Of a stretch of DNA of 64,000 nucleotides, positions 44,469-54,105 are shown piece after piece (the stretch's first letter is position 1; each line of letters begins with the position of its first letter). A program made the translations under genes and the position numbers. The DNA is taken from assembly GCF_018383585.1 (NCBI RefSeq), contig NZ_JAHAMK010000013.1:46363-110362 (forward strand), in the 5' to 3' direction. This DNA is from Microvirga sp. 3-52 (GTDB lineage Bacteria > Pseudomonadota > Alphaproteobacteria > Rhizobiales > Beijerinckiaceae). The notes under the pieces are model-generated. The model was not told where the DNA came from and did not search any database. It saw only the letters and a list, made by a program, of their open reading frames with translations.

Positions 44469-45245
44469 TCAGCTCGCCTGAGCGAGCGGCGGCTCACCCG
44501 TTTCGTACTGCTTTAGAACGGAATCGGTTTCGCCGTGCATGACGATGGAGCCGCTGTCCATCCAGATGAGCCGTGTGCACCACTGAGCCAGGATTTGAGG
44601 CGAGTGGGATGCAAGGACGAGGATCTGCGAGCGCGACACAAAGCTGTCAACGCGGTCCCGAGCCTTGTTGAGGAAGCGACGATCGCTCGCCATGATCCAT
44701 TCGTCCATCAACAGGATCTCTGGCTGTAGAGCCGTTGCAATGGCGAACGACAAACGCATGCTCATGCCGGACGAGTAGGTCCGCACAGGCAGGTCGAGGA
44801 AGTCGCCTAACTCCGTGAACTCGGCGATTGAGGGTGCGAGCTTTCTGATCTCCGCGGGGGTGAACCCCATGTAGAGGCCACGCAGGAGGATGTTGTCATA
44901 GCCTGTCGCGTCCGGATCGGCGCCAAGACCGATGTTGAGGAGCGCGCTGACGCGGCCGTCAACCTGGATGTCGCCCGAGGTCGGCTCGTATATGCCCGCA
45001 AGCACGCGCAGGAGTGTGCTCTTGCCCGCGCCGTTGGTGCCGATCAGGCCGACGCGCTCACCATGCTCGATCCGGCACGAGACATTGTTGAGGGCGTTGA
45101 CCACGGTGTGAGAGCCGTCCTTCGAGATCGTCCGCGACCGTGAGATCGCCTTTCCGGCCGACAGCAGGCTGCGCTTCAGGGAGCGGCTGTTATCGCGGTA
45201 GAGCGGAAAGCGCAGGCTGATGTTTGCAAGGGTGATGTCGGCCAT
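44469..45245 (-). CDS. Polysaccharide ABC exporter ATP-binding protein (Wzt/KpsT-like)
   Basis: A 258-residue ATPase. Walker A is GLIGTNGAGKSTLLRVLAG near residue 66. The signature, here RTYSSGMSMRLSFAIAT, replaces the usual LSGGQ, as in KpsT/Wzt transporters. Walker B is EILLMDEWIMASDRRFLNKA, ending in D rather than the usual E at the position after the Walker aspartate. The N-terminus (ITLANISLRFPLYRDNSRSL) is typical of RfbB/TagH-type O-antigen exporters. There is no C-terminal carbohydrate-binding domain, so export is probably not coupled to chain-end recognition. It starts 5 bp after the permease stop. The longer upstream frame belongs to another reading frame of the permease. Confidence 0.92.
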   Translation of the reverse strand: MADITLANISLRFPLYRDNSRSLKRSLLSAGKAISRSRTISKDGSHTVVNALNNVSCRIEHGERVGLIGTNGAGKSTLLRVLAGIYEPTSGDIQVDGRVSALLNIGLGADPDATGYDNILLRGLYMGFTPAEIRKLAPSIAEFTELGDFLDLPVRTYSSGMSMRLSFAIATALQPEILLMDEWIMASDRRFLNKARDRVDSFVSRSQILVLASHSPQILAQWCTRLIWMDSGSIVMHGETDSVLKQYETGEPPLAQAS

Positions 45246-45250
45246 GGCGG

Positions 45251-46096
45251 TCAGACCCAGAAGGGAAGGCGGGCCCGGAACCGGGCAAAGAAAACGAACG
45301 TGACGAGAAAACCGAGGATGGTGACGCCGAAAGCCATGGCCCACACAGGCAATGGGATGGAGTGTCCCAGCAACGGGCCGCGCGCAATCTCGAGAAAGGC
45401 ATAGGCCGGGTTCAGATACATCACCCACAACTTGTTGCCGAGCGAATTCGGCATCCAGATGATAGGGGTCAGGAAGAAGACAATTTGAGTAAGGCTCGCC
45501 ACGATCGGTCCGATATCCCGGAAGCGGGTGCACATCATCCCCACCAGCATCGTGAACCAGAACCCGTTCAGGAGTATGAGAACCAGACCGATCAAGCTCA
45601 CGAGGCTGTAGAGTGATTGGGGAACCGAGAAGAAGAGCAGAACTGCAGCGCCAACCACGCAATTGTGCAGGAAGACGATGAGATTGCGCACCACACTGCG
45701 CATGGCATGGATGGTGACCGGCATCTTCACCTGAAGAAGAATGCCCTCGGCTTTGATGAAGGCCTGTGTGCCATCGCTGATGAGTGATGAAATCAGATTC
45801 CAGAAGAGCAGGCCAATGGCGAGGTACGGCAGGAAGTCTGTGATGTCGTGCTTCCAAATGGCCGAATAGAGAACGCCAAGCGCAGTTACCATGATGCCCA
45901 TGCTGATGGTGAGCCAGAATGGGCCGAGCATCGAGCCCTTGTAGCGCAGCCGGATATCCTGCCAGGCCATGGTGCTCCAGAGCCACCAGCTCTTGATTCC
46001 CGTAGTAAGGTCATCCAGGGCAAGCTGCGTCTGACTCGGGCGTGGGGCCAAACGGGCAACAGTGTTATCGGTCGTGAGGGCCAGATTGACGCTCAT
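45251..46096 (-). CDS. Polysaccharide ABC exporter permease (Wzm/KpsM-like, ABC-2)
   Basis: A 281-residue membrane protein of the ABC-2 family with six transmembrane segments. WWLWSTMAWQDIRLRYKGSM precedes helix 1, LGPFWLTISMGIMVTALGVL is helix 1, and the sequence ends in FARFRARLPFWV. This is the standard pattern for O-antigen and capsule exporters. With the ATPase at 44469-45245 it forms the pump that moves the completed, lipid-linked polysaccharide across the inner membrane. First gene of the minus-strand export operon. Confidence 0.92.
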   Translation of the reverse strand: MSVNLALTTDNTVARLAPRPSQTQLALDDLTTGIKSWWLWSTMAWQDIRLRYKGSMLGPFWLTISMGIMVTALGVLYSAIWKHDITDFLPYLAIGLLFWNLISSLISDGTQAFIKAEGILLQVKMPVTIHAMRSVVRNLIVFLHNCVVGAAVLLFFSVPQSLYSLVSLIGLVLILLNGFWFTMLVGMMCTRFRDIGPIVASLTQIVFFLTPIIWMPNSLGNKLWVMYLNPAYAFLEIARGPLLGHSIPLPVWAMAFGVTILGFLVTFVFFARFRARLPFWV

Positions 46097-46550
46097 GGGG
46101 CTCGCAGCTGAGTTAGAAGAAAACAGGTTCGCAGATGATCTCCTGCAGCCCGCAAGTCAACCATAAAATGGTCGCAGCATGCTGACACAGCCACCAATCT
46201 GCAGAATGGTGTGTCAAGGTTTAGAGAAGATCATGTTCCCTAAAGCACTAGACTACATAAAGTTCTGCGCACTATTCAAAGATTAGTTCACTTGAAAACG
46301 GCGTTGATCCTATATTTTGCCCTCATGCTCGTGACCAGTACAACGCCGAAGTGCTGCATGGCTATGCGGGATTTTCGGCTACGCTCTGACCGGGAAAGCG
46401 AGAGAGGGCGCTGATGTGGGCTCTTCTGCGTCTAGGCTCTAGCTCATCGCGCGGAGAAAGGCTGACTTACCTGAGCGAAGGGTTCTAAAGGGCTAGGATG
46501 AGAGAGGAGCTTGCGGATGGCGCTATAGGCTGCAATTGCGGCAAGTATCA
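46097..46550. other. Intergenic region, no gene seen
   Basis: 454 bp between two minus-strand genes, with an AT-rich part at about 46195-46330. It should hold the promoter of the export operon. A very short frame at about 46358 (18 codons) is not called. No RNA or repeat was recognised. Confidence 0.45.
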
Positions 46551-47864
46551 TCAAGTTGTCGACGACAGTGATATGCCTACCTTTCTGTAGGCCGCTTCCA
46601 AGCGCTGCTGATAAGCATCCTCAGAAAATTTGGTAGCCTGCTTAGGTCCGCGGACTGAAAGCTCTGCTCGTAAATCCGAGTCGTTGGCGAGAGCCCTGAT
46701 ACCCTTCGTCATCTGATCAAGGTCGAGCGGATCAACCAGCACCGCTGCGTCACCCGCGACTTCTGGAAGCGAACTTGTGTTCGAGGTCAGGACTGGAACC
46801 CCGAGTTGCATCGCTTCGAGCACAGGCAGGCCAAAGCCCTCGTAGATGGAAGGAAATGCGAAGAAGCGCGCGCATTTCAGCAAGGCGGTCACGTGGCGCC
46901 GGGGCAGATAGCCCAATTGGCGAACCATCGATTGCCGTGCAGAGACTGTCTCGATGAGCGCTAAGTCCTCCTTGTTCAGCCAACCCTTTGGCCCAGCAAT
47001 GAGGAGGGGAATGCCTGGATTGGCGATCAGGAAAGCTTCTATCAGACGCTTGAGGTTCTTTTTGGGCTCGATAGCGCCAAGAAAAAGCGCATACTGGCCG
47101 GGTTGGGCGCCGTAAACGGTCTCCACCAGGCGTTCTGCCTCAACCTGCTCAAGAGTCGGTAGGTTCGGTGTCGGCTGATACGTTACGGTTATGCGATCAT
47201 CCTCGATCTTCAGGATATCCATAATGTGACGCTTGGAGGCTTCCGAAACCGTAATGATGTGATCGGCCGCCCGCGCGATTGCCGTGTGCTGCCGCAACGC
47301 AAGGGCGCCTCGGTCAATCACAAAATAGGGAAATTGCAATGGAATGACGTCGTGCAATGTATAGATGTTAGGAACGCCCTTGGCTTTTACCGTGACCGGC
47401 CCGGTCCAATGGGCGAAGCCAATGTCCCCCGGTGGATCAATCTGCATGAGGCGGTCCTTGACAAGAAATTGCAAGGCGGCGCGCTCATAGAGCCTGGAGG
47501 CATTGAGTACGGTGTCAGCTGCGGGCAGTGGAGGCTCAAATGCGTCGAGGTTGACGCCATCAGTTGAAACCTCCAGTGGCTGGACGCGCCGCGTGACCCC
47601 GAGCATGGCACCGGTGAGGAAAGGAATATTGCGCGCAAAGCGCACGAGCCGCCGTTCTGGGAGGCGCTCACTGCCAAAGACTTGAACGGCAAGAGCAAGG
47701 GGAGGCGTATTGCGCGGCAATTGTACGCCCTGGCCATAGAGAACTGTTACCTTCGTGCCAGTCTTCCGCAATGCACGCACCAGGGTGCGGCCGTAAGACC
47801 CGATGCCAGTCGCGGCTTTGCTGAGGAATTGCGAACCGTCGATAAGTACGCTTTGACGAGACAT
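46551..47864 (-). CDS. GT4 family glycosyltransferase
   Basis: A 437-residue GT-B enzyme. VLIDGSQFLSKAATGIGSYG is at the N-terminus, NIYTLHDVIPLQFPYF near 165, and IARAADHIITVSEASKRHIM near 195. The donor site is YALFLGAIEPKKNLKRLIEA near 256, with FAFPSIYEGFGLPVLEAMQL (EX7E) near 345. The motif set matches mannosyl-type GT4 enzymes (WbaZ/MtfB-like), which would use GDP-mannose. ATG 47864 starts at the family N-terminus; an in-frame start at 47897 is possible. Same strand as the pyruvyl-transferase gene, 177 bp downstream of it. Confidence 0.9.
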   Translation of the reverse strand: MSRQSVLIDGSQFLSKAATGIGSYGRTLVRALRKTGTKVTVLYGQGVQLPRNTPPLALAVQVFGSERLPERRLVRFARNIPFLTGAMLGVTRRVQPLEVSTDGVNLDAFEPPLPAADTVLNASRLYERAALQFLVKDRLMQIDPPGDIGFAHWTGPVTVKAKGVPNIYTLHDVIPLQFPYFVIDRGALALRQHTAIARAADHIITVSEASKRHIMDILKIEDDRITVTYQPTPNLPTLEQVEAERLVETVYGAQPGQYALFLGAIEPKKNLKRLIEAFLIANPGIPLLIAGPKGWLNKEDLALIETVSARQSMVRQLGYLPRRHVTALLKCARFFAFPSIYEGFGLPVLEAMQLGVPVLTSNTSSLPEVAGDAAVLVDPLDLDQMTKGIRALANDSDLRAELSVRGPKQATKFSEDAYQQRLEAAYRKVGISLSSTT

Positions 47865-48041
47865 GTTTGCGAGTCCTATTTGAGCTGCTAATCTCAAGAA
47901 AAGTCAATGACTTGGGTCGAAAATCCTGAAAATCTGGACGTACAGGATCGGGGCGGTGCGACCACTGGGGTAATCGTTACTGACGCACGTAACCCCTTTG
48001 GTTGCCCACGTCTGTTTAGGAAATCTGACGTCCCGCCCACG

Positions 48042-49193
48042 TCAAAGCTTGATTTTTCGGAGCAAGTCAAAGTCTTTGAAGGGCTTACCATGCCGGGGGT
48101 CAAAAGCCAGCGGCAGGGGGAACGCATCGAGCATCGGGGTCGGGTTGAATTCGGCAGGCTGCCAAGATTCATCGATCGCTGCCATTGCGACAGCCCAATC
48201 CGTTCGCTGGGCGCGGTCGCACCCAAAAACCGTTAGTTCTGTCCGCCCCAGCCCTGCATAGAGATCACGAACGCGGTGATCGAGCGCCTGATTATCAAGG
48301 CGAATGGTTCGACAATCGTTCGATCCCTCGAGGTTGAAGTACATGCAGGGAATGCCGTAGCTCTCTGCAAAGACAAGGCCATGGAGGCTCACGCTGAGAA
48401 TGCGCCGGCAGGAGGTGATTTCCTCCATTCGCGCCATCATCGCCTCTAGAGTCGGTTCGACCACCGTGTTGATGATCTTGACACGATCCCTCAGTTCTTC
48501 CGGAACATGGTACCGGTTGAAGCGAGTATGGGTTTGTGCCTTGGGCGAGAATTCGGTCAGTTCCGTGACGTGAACGATAACCCCCAGATCCCATTTCTTC
48601 TCCGCCGCAGCTGGAAAAATCGAGGGAAGGACCCAAACAGGATCACCGTACGCCTCAGGCGCGGGGATGCCGGCATCGATGAATGCTTGTCGCGTGAACG
48701 GGCCTCTCGTCGCATGGACACGAATTTTCGTATAGGGAGGAACGGCAAAGTGCCCCAAGCTTTTGTCGAAAGAGTTAAACCGGACGTCGAGACCCGTTCC
48801 CCACACGTGAGCGGTGCCTCCTCGGATGTTATGGGCGATTGTGCCAACGCCGAAGATTCTTTCCTTGAAGGAAAAGAATCTTTCCTTGCGGCACACGCGC
48901 CCGCTCAGGGCTGTAACCATGACAGCACTCAGAGCATCGCCAATATTGGTATACTGAAGCTCGGGTGATCGTGCCCAGGCGAGCCGAATGGTGCCTTCCG
49001 GATCGGAGACGCGCGCGAGAGTACTCCTCCGCAAAACATCGTTGATACGGTCGATACCCTGATAGAATGTGCGACGTGCAGCATGTTGACTTTGACGCGC
49101 CAACCGCAACACAGCAGGACGTGCCCGATAATAGCCGGCAATGCTCTTGTGCAATATCCGTCGCGGAAAGCTTACATGGGCATCGTGATACAT
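48042..49193 (-). CDS. Polysaccharide pyruvyl transferase family protein
   Basis: A 383-residue protein. After a basic helical N-terminus, YTNIGDALSAVMVTALSG corresponds to the N-x-GD-x-L motif at the start of the pyruvyl-transferase fold. GVGTIAHNIRGGTAHVWGTG is the glycine-rich G-S-I/G-T-G region. RVHATRGPFTRQAFIDAG and YGDPVWVLPSIF follow, then SVSLHGLVFAESYGIPCMYF with the conserved S-x-HG. These match CsaB/ExoV/GumL-type enzymes that attach ketal-linked pyruvate from PEP to sugars. Predicts an acidic pyruvylated polymer. ATG 49193. Confidence 0.87.
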   Translation of the reverse strand: MYHDAHVSFPRRILHKSIAGYYRARPAVLRLARQSQHAARRTFYQGIDRINDVLRRSTLARVSDPEGTIRLAWARSPELQYTNIGDALSAVMVTALSGRVCRKERFFSFKERIFGVGTIAHNIRGGTAHVWGTGLDVRFNSFDKSLGHFAVPPYTKIRVHATRGPFTRQAFIDAGIPAPEAYGDPVWVLPSIFPAAAEKKWDLGVIVHVTELTEFSPKAQTHTRFNRYHVPEELRDRVKIINTVVEPTLEAMMARMEEITSCRRILSVSLHGLVFAESYGIPCMYFNLEGSNDCRTIRLDNQALDHRVRDLYAGLGRTELTVFGCDRAQRTDWAVAMAAIDESWQPAEFNPTPMLDAFPLPLAFDPRHGKPFKDFDLLRKIKL

Positions 49194-49823
49194 TGCAACA
49201 ATCCTATTGAACGGCGCTCATAACTTGAGTTGCAAAAGGTTGTCAATCAGCGGGATGGTCTGAGGTCAGCTAGGCCAAGGCTGGATCCGAACACCCCCAC
49301 TAGACGAGATGTCTTTGGGCTTAATGTGGTGCTTGGAGCTTACAAATGATCAAAGATCAACGTGGAACATGCCAGGTAAAATGCGACAAGTTCGACTGCT
49401 AAGGTTTGTGTTCTTTCGATCATAGAACGCAATGTCTCGCGGAGGGTGAGATCGGAAACCGAACTCGGCGACGACTGCGGCGAATCGAGGTACCGGCGAG
49501 AGGATGCTTGATCGCACTGGGGCCATGAGGGCTACGTTTTTGCAGGCACACGGTTTGGATCACGCCCAAGCCGGCAAGCTGCGCGATCGAGTGGTACGGT
49601 GAGTTACAGCCGTAATCTCCTGGCTGGTTCCTATTGGACCTGGCCAGCCTGTGCGAATGGTTCGGGCAACCCAGCGTTGATTGCCACCGGTGTCCCAGTC
49701 GGGATCAGCGTTGCACTTTCTATCTACTTAGTTCAGCCCCAGCGGATTGCTTATAGATACTCTGCCTACGTGAAGTATCTCATTTAGAGCGCGCTTCTCT
49801 CCGGGAACGTACCGGCCAAGCCA
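49194..49823. other. Intergenic region, no gene seen
   Basis: 630 bp between the pyruvyl-transferase and CVNH genes. A 62-codon plus-strand frame (49599-49787) has no support. Nothing else was identified. Confidence 0.45.
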
Positions 49824-50171
49824 TTAGTAGGGTGAGTAGTACCGATCGGGTGGTCGGTACGAGGGGCGAGGGGAGGGGCGGTAGTACTCGTCGCCATAAT
49901 CATCGCGGCGGTAACGCCCATAATCGCCTCCCTCGCAAACCAGCCGACCGTTCCGGTTCGCGGCCTGACCACTCGCGCAATTTCGCAAGTCTAGCCGTGT
50001 CGGCACGAGACGACCATACTGATCCTGACACAAGGCCCTTAGGAAGGGGCCGCGCTGTTCGATCCGAGTGCAACTATCCACGAAACTGCCATAGACCTGC
50101 GCCTCGGCCTCCGTGCTAGCCGCAACCAAGCTTGTACTGATCACTGCTAAAATAAGAGTCCAACGACCCAT
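49824..50171 (-). CDS. Exported CVNH (cyanovirin-type) lectin domain protein
   Basis: A 115-residue protein. The signal peptide is residues 1-24 (MGRWTLILAVISTSLVAAST, then EAEA). The mature part, VYGSFVDSCTRIEQRGPFLR with ALCQDQYGRL, TRLDLRNCASGQAANRNG and RLVCE, follows the CVNH consensus: GSF-x-x-SC, L-x-A-x-C, T-x-LDL-x-x-C and N-NG-x-L-x-C. A Tyr/Pro/Arg-rich tail follows (YYRPSPRPSYRPPDRYYSPY). Known CVNH proteins bind mannose-rich glycans. A GAGAGG ribosome-binding site 5 bp upstream fixes ATG 50171 over the track start at 50216. It lies between polysaccharide genes and may bind the mannose-containing polymer (inference). Confidence 0.82.
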   Translation of the reverse strand: MGRWTLILAVISTSLVAASTEAEAQVYGSFVDSCTRIEQRGPFLRALCQDQYGRLVPTRLDLRNCASGQAANRNGRLVCEGGDYGRYRRDDYGDEYYRPSPRPSYRPPDRYYSPY

Positions 50172-50325
50172 TTTCCTCTCCAGATTTCGTATCCTGACGA
50201 AGCTTCCATGCCGCATCGGAACAGTAATAAATTTCTGCTGAGCAATCGCTGAACGGGTTGGATAGCTGCTGGGTTCATAGGTTTTGAACGAAACCAGAAG
50301 CTGGACCTATGGGAGCGATACCTTT

Positions 50326-51471
50326 TCAGGAGCAGGCCATGGCTTCGATCAGGTGGATCCAGTCCCTTTTATCCCGGCGCTCGGCAAGGAGCGTGGCAGC
50401 TCCATATGAGAGAGCGGCCAGCGACTCTGGCTGTTCGAGGACTGACACCAAGGCGCGACGGAAGCCCTCGGCATCTCCGGTTTGTGCGATGAGCCCGGCC
50501 GCGCCATGGCCGATCTGCTCAGGCAGGGCCCCCGCTGGCATGACAAGACTCGGCATGGCCCAAGACAGGGCCTCGGCAATGACCCCTGATTGACTGGCCT
50601 CTCTGTAAGGGCAAAGCAGCAGATCATGGCTTGAGAAGAGCTCTTCCGTGCGTTGATCCGAGATCCATCCAAGCTCCAGATCCACCTGCGGCCAGTCGGC
50701 GAAGGCTCTGCTTACCTCCGACTCAAGAGGGCCGGAGCCTGCAAGGGTCAATTGCCATCGACGATCATCTTTCAAGGGGTGCAGGGCCTGGGCCAGAAGG
50801 TCCAAACCCTTGTACGGGAGGAGGCGGCCATAAAAGAGAAGGCGGACCGGTTCATCGGCTGATTGCCGCTCAGGCAGGAGGGGCCTCTTCGTGGGGTAGA
50901 CTGCTTCGAGAGGGATCATCGAGATCTTGCTGCTTGATGGCGGAATCCTCTCTGCCAAACGTCGCGAGACATTGCTCGATAAGGTTATGACCCGGTCGGC
51001 GCTCTTGATCAGCAGGTCCTGAGTCACACGCTGCCAAGTAGCGGCATAGTCGCCCGGGTGAGGCTCCGCGTCGTGGGCTACGTATATAACCTTGAGATCT
51101 CGGTTCCGCAGAGCCCGGATGAAAGGCCATGCAAAAGGCGAGTTCATTGTCATGATGACAGCATCTGGCTTGAGGGCGGCCAAAGCATTGGCATGCTGTG
51201 CCAATTGGGTGGGGAGAAACCAGGCTGTCCGCCAAAGGCTGGTGAGACACGGACGGTCAATTGTCAGAAGAGGCAATCCGCTCGCCTCGAATGCCTTGAC
51301 ATCGTTGTTCTGTTTCGTAAGGGACAAGATGACTTCTGTCGGAGTCTGGCTGTCTGTTAAATACTGCGCGAGAAGGAGCGTAAGAAGAGATCCGCCTCCG
51401 CGACGGCCCCAATAGTGTAGAACCACACGTTTCTGGTTGGCGGGCATCAGTTTTATTGGCTTGTCGTTCAT
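50326..51471 (-). CDS. GT4 family glycosyltransferase
   Basis: A 381-residue GT-B enzyme. RVVLHYWGRRGGGSLLTLLL is at the N-terminus, and DLKVIYVAHDAEPHPGDYAA near 127. DRVITLSSNVSRRLAERIP follows, then the donor-site strand RLLFYGRLLPYKGLDLLAQA near 212 and LCPYREASQSGVIAEALSWA near 300, matching the EX7E region. Sugar donor unknown. It is the first gene of the minus strand after the divergent manC region, with a 109-bp gap after its end before the CVNH gene. Confidence 0.9.
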   Translation of the reverse strand: MNDKPIKLMPANQKRVVLHYWGRRGGGSLLTLLLAQYLTDSQTPTEVILSLTKQNNDVKAFEASGLPLLTIDRPCLTSLWRTAWFLPTQLAQHANALAALKPDAVIMTMNSPFAWPFIRALRNRDLKVIYVAHDAEPHPGDYAATWQRVTQDLLIKSADRVITLSSNVSRRLAERIPPSSSKISMIPLEAVYPTKRPLLPERQSADEPVRLLFYGRLLPYKGLDLLAQALHPLKDDRRWQLTLAGSGPLESEVSRAFADWPQVDLELGWISDQRTEELFSSHDLLLCPYREASQSGVIAEALSWAMPSLVMPAGALPEQIGHGAAGLIAQTGDAEGFRRALVSVLEQPESLAALSYGAATLLAERRDKRDWIHLIEAMACS

Positions 51472-51898
51472 TTGAACTTGCTAGAGGCTTCTAAATTATA
51501 CTTCAAGTTCTGGTCGAAGCTCGCATCAGAAACCTCTACTCTCCTGAGCGCCTTGGGCATGGTGAGAACTATATCCGTCTTGCCTCTGCCCAAAGCTCCA
51601 AGTGGCATGGGAACTTATAATTTCCGACCCATAGCATAGCCAACAGCTATAGGTCTTTGCTGCGGAAGAAAACACCGTTCACTGAGGACGACCTCTTACA
51701 GAGGTAAATCCTTCACGGTTAGCCCGAGCTTGTTCCATGCTAATCCCATATGGATAATGTGAAAGCATCTGGTGCGGTGGAGCGTCGCATCGGGGTTGCC
51801 TCCGGCCTTGGCACAGGGCTTAGAACACTGATACTCCTCGGTTGACGTGGGCTTAACCGGTGTTTACGAGGCCAATTATCTATCAAGAAGGGCCGGAA
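51472..51898. other. Divergent upstream region of manC and GT4 gene
   Basis: 427 bp, no supported ORF besides an N-terminal extension of the manC frame back to 51860. Promoters for both genes are expected here. No clear regulatory palindrome was seen. Confidence 0.45.
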
Positions 51899-53320
51899 AT
51901 GGGCGAGGGCGGCAATCATATTTTACCCGTGATCATGTGCGGCGGCTCGGGAACGCGGCTATGGCCCGCATCACGGGACAGCATGCCCAAGCAGTTCATC
52001 ACTTTGCTGGGTGAGCATTCCACATTCCAGACAGCTGTCCAACGCGTGACCGCGCCAGAGGTCTTTCTCCGACCGACGGTCATCTCGAGCAACGATGTCC
52101 GGTTCATCGTCGCCGAGCAGCTGGCGCAAATTGGTTCCAAGGCCGACATCATTCTCGAACCTGTTCAGCGGGATTCTGCTGCCGCCATCGCGGTCGCGGC
52201 CTGCCATGCGGCTCGAATCCACCCAGAGACAGTCGTTCTGGTCATCGCAGCCGACCATGTCATCGATGACCCGGCCGCCTTCGCCGCCTCCTGCCGGGCA
52301 GCCTTCGAGCCGGCCCATCAGGGGTACATCATGACCCTTGGCGTCGTGCCGCAGTACCCGGCAACGAGCTATGGCTACATTCAGCCAGGCAAGACCATCA
52401 AGGGCACAGATGCATCGCGAGTCGACCGCTTCGTCGAAAAGCCGAATGCAGAAACGGCTCAGGGCTATATCGAGCAGGGCTTCCTCTGGAACAGCGGCAA
52501 CTTCATGTTCCGGGCGGATGTCATGATCGAGGAGTTGGAACGCTTCCAGCCGGAAATCCTGGCCGCTGCGCGGCAGGCGCTCGATGGCGCGGTCACCGAT
52601 CTCGACTTCGTTCGTCTCAACGAGGAGACGTTCAAGCAGGCGCCCAAGACCTCAATCGACTTTGCCGTTATGGAACGCACTGAGCGGGCAGGGGTCCTGC
52701 CGGTTTCGTTCTCCTGGTCGGATATCGGCTCATGGGGAGCGCTATGGGATGCCTCGCCTCAGGACGAGGCAGGGAATGTCCTGCGCGGGAACGTGGAGGT
52801 GGTTGAGGCGCGCAACAGCCTGGTCCACAGCGATGATATTCTCACGACCGTGGTGGGGATCGACGACATTGTCGTGGTTGCCAAGACCGATGCGGTGCTT
52901 GTGACCTCCCGCAGCCGCTCTGAGATGGTGAAGGACCTCGTCGTCTCGATGCGTGCCAAGCAGCGCCCTGAGGCATCGGAGCACATCCGCATGTACCGTC
53001 CCTGGGGTTGGTATCAGCGGATTGATCGGGGCTCCCGGTTCCAGGTCAAGCGCATCATGGTTCAACCCGGCGGGCGTCTGTCGCTGCAGAAGCATCACCA
53101 TCGCGCCGAGCACTGGGTGGTGGTGCGAGGCACCGCCGAGGTGGTGGTCAACCAGGATGTGGTGATGTTGCACGAGAACGAGTCGGTGTACATCCCGATC
53201 GGTGCCGTCCATCGCCTCACCAACCCCGGCCGCATTCCGCTTGAGCTGATCGAGGTACAGGTCGGCAGCTACACGGGCGAGGACGACATCATCCGCGTCG
53301 AAGACGTCTACGGACGATAG
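51899..53320 (+). CDS. manC: Mannose-1-phosphate guanylyltransferase / mannose-6-phosphate isomerase
   Basis: A 473-residue bifunctional type II enzyme. The N-terminal nucleotidyltransferase has VIMCGGSGTRLWPASRDSMP near residue 12 and KQFITLLGEHSTFQ. VLVIAADHVIDDP follows, then DRFVEKPNAETAQGYI with the FVEKP motif and FLWNSGNFMF. The C-terminal cupin isomerase domain (about 385-470) has RPWGWYQRIDRGSRFQVKRI and the metal-binding QKHHHRAEHWVVVRGTAEV. It makes GDP-mannose from fructose/mannose phosphates and feeds Gmd and any mannosyltransferases. ATG 51899 fits the family start. Confidence 0.95.
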   Translation: MGEGGNHILPVIMCGGSGTRLWPASRDSMPKQFITLLGEHSTFQTAVQRVTAPEVFLRPTVISSNDVRFIVAEQLAQIGSKADIILEPVQRDSAAAIAVAACHAARIHPETVVLVIAADHVIDDPAAFAASCRAAFEPAHQGYIMTLGVVPQYPATSYGYIQPGKTIKGTDASRVDRFVEKPNAETAQGYIEQGFLWNSGNFMFRADVMIEELERFQPEILAAARQALDGAVTDLDFVRLNEETFKQAPKTSIDFAVMERTERAGVLPVSFSWSDIGSWGALWDASPQDEAGNVLRGNVEVVEARNSLVHSDDILTTVVGIDDIVVVAKTDAVLVTSRSRSEMVKDLVVSMRAKQRPEASEHIRMYRPWGWYQRIDRGSRFQVKRIMVQPGGRLSLQKHHHRAEHWVVVRGTAEVVVNQDVVMLHENESVYIPIGAVHRLTNPGRIPLELIEVQVGSYTGEDDIIRVEDVYGR

Positions 53321-53679
53321 CAGCTGCCCGATTGATCAGTGGCTCTGAGTGGAATTTTGCGCGGAGCCGGATCCTCGAACCCTGCGGAACAGCAAATCTT
53401 AAGGCCACAGGCCACGCAGGGCAGCGGCGTCGTTAAAGAAGATTGGCGGCTTTCAGCTCGGGATCTTGCAGGGATAGACAATCAAGCTGGTCCGCCGGTT
53501 GTCTTCCCGCAGTGCACCATGGCGTGAGTGCCGGGCTCTATAGTGGCCCTTCGGCCGGTTACGGCCGCGAAGAGGCTGGCAGCTCCACTATGAGCTGGGA
53601 CATGGCCAAGCACTCTACTCTGCGAGACAAGCTTGGCCATTGCTGTTAAGACGGGTCCAACTTCTCGGACTCTGAGGCC
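53321..53679. other. Intergenic region, no gene seen
   Basis: 359 bp between manC and the lipoprotein gene. Short frames at 53339 and 53443 have no support. No convincing terminator was seen. Confidence 0.45.
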
Positions 53680-54105
53680 ATGATGCTCCGCCGTCCTTCG
53701 TCTCTGCTCTCGATCGTTGCGCTCTCTGGATCTCTAGCCGCGTGTGCGTCAGCATCGTCAATCGGAACGCTGTCCCCCTACATTGCCGTGGGCTACACCA
53801 ACGTGCAAACCAGCTGTGGCGGCGGATATCAGGTCTATCGCAAGCCTGGAGAGCCAAAGATCCTGGTGCGTGCGTATGAGGTCGCTGAGGTTCGCCGGTC
53901 TCTTTGCGAAAAAGTCAGGTCAGACCCGCCGAGGACGGCCACGACGGGTGTAAGATACGAGGACGCGGCGCTCGAGTATCTTGCGACAACCCCGGATCTG
54001 AAGGCGTGCACCCTTGCAAGCGGTACTGAGATCACCCGCGTGCATTCCGAGTTTGTCCTAACCTGTCCAGCAGCTCCTGCGGCGGCGATCAGCGTCAAGG
54101 GTTAG
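53680..54105 (+). CDS. Small lipoprotein, hypothetical
   Basis: A 141-residue protein. A lipoprotein signal peptide (RRPSSLLSIVALSGSLAAC) ends in the lipobox LAAC with Cys at residue 22. The mature part contains four further cysteines that could form two disulfides (TSCGGGYQVYRKP, SLCEK, KACTLASG, VLTCPA). No known family. Two adjacent ATGs (53680, 53683) are possible starts. It lies between manC and the acetylation genes on opposite strands. An envelope location is predicted; function unknown. Confidence 0.65.
   Translation: MMLRRPSSLLSIVALSGSLAACASASSIGTLSPYIAVGYTNVQTSCGGGYQVYRKPGEPKILVRAYEVAEVRRSLCEKVRSDPPRTATTGVRYEDAALEYLATTPDLKACTLASGTEITRVHSEFVLTCPAAPAAAISVKG

Noticed and set aside
49599..49787. 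62-codon ORF between pyruvyl-transferase and CVNH genes
   Set aside because: No ribosome-binding site, odd composition, no family.
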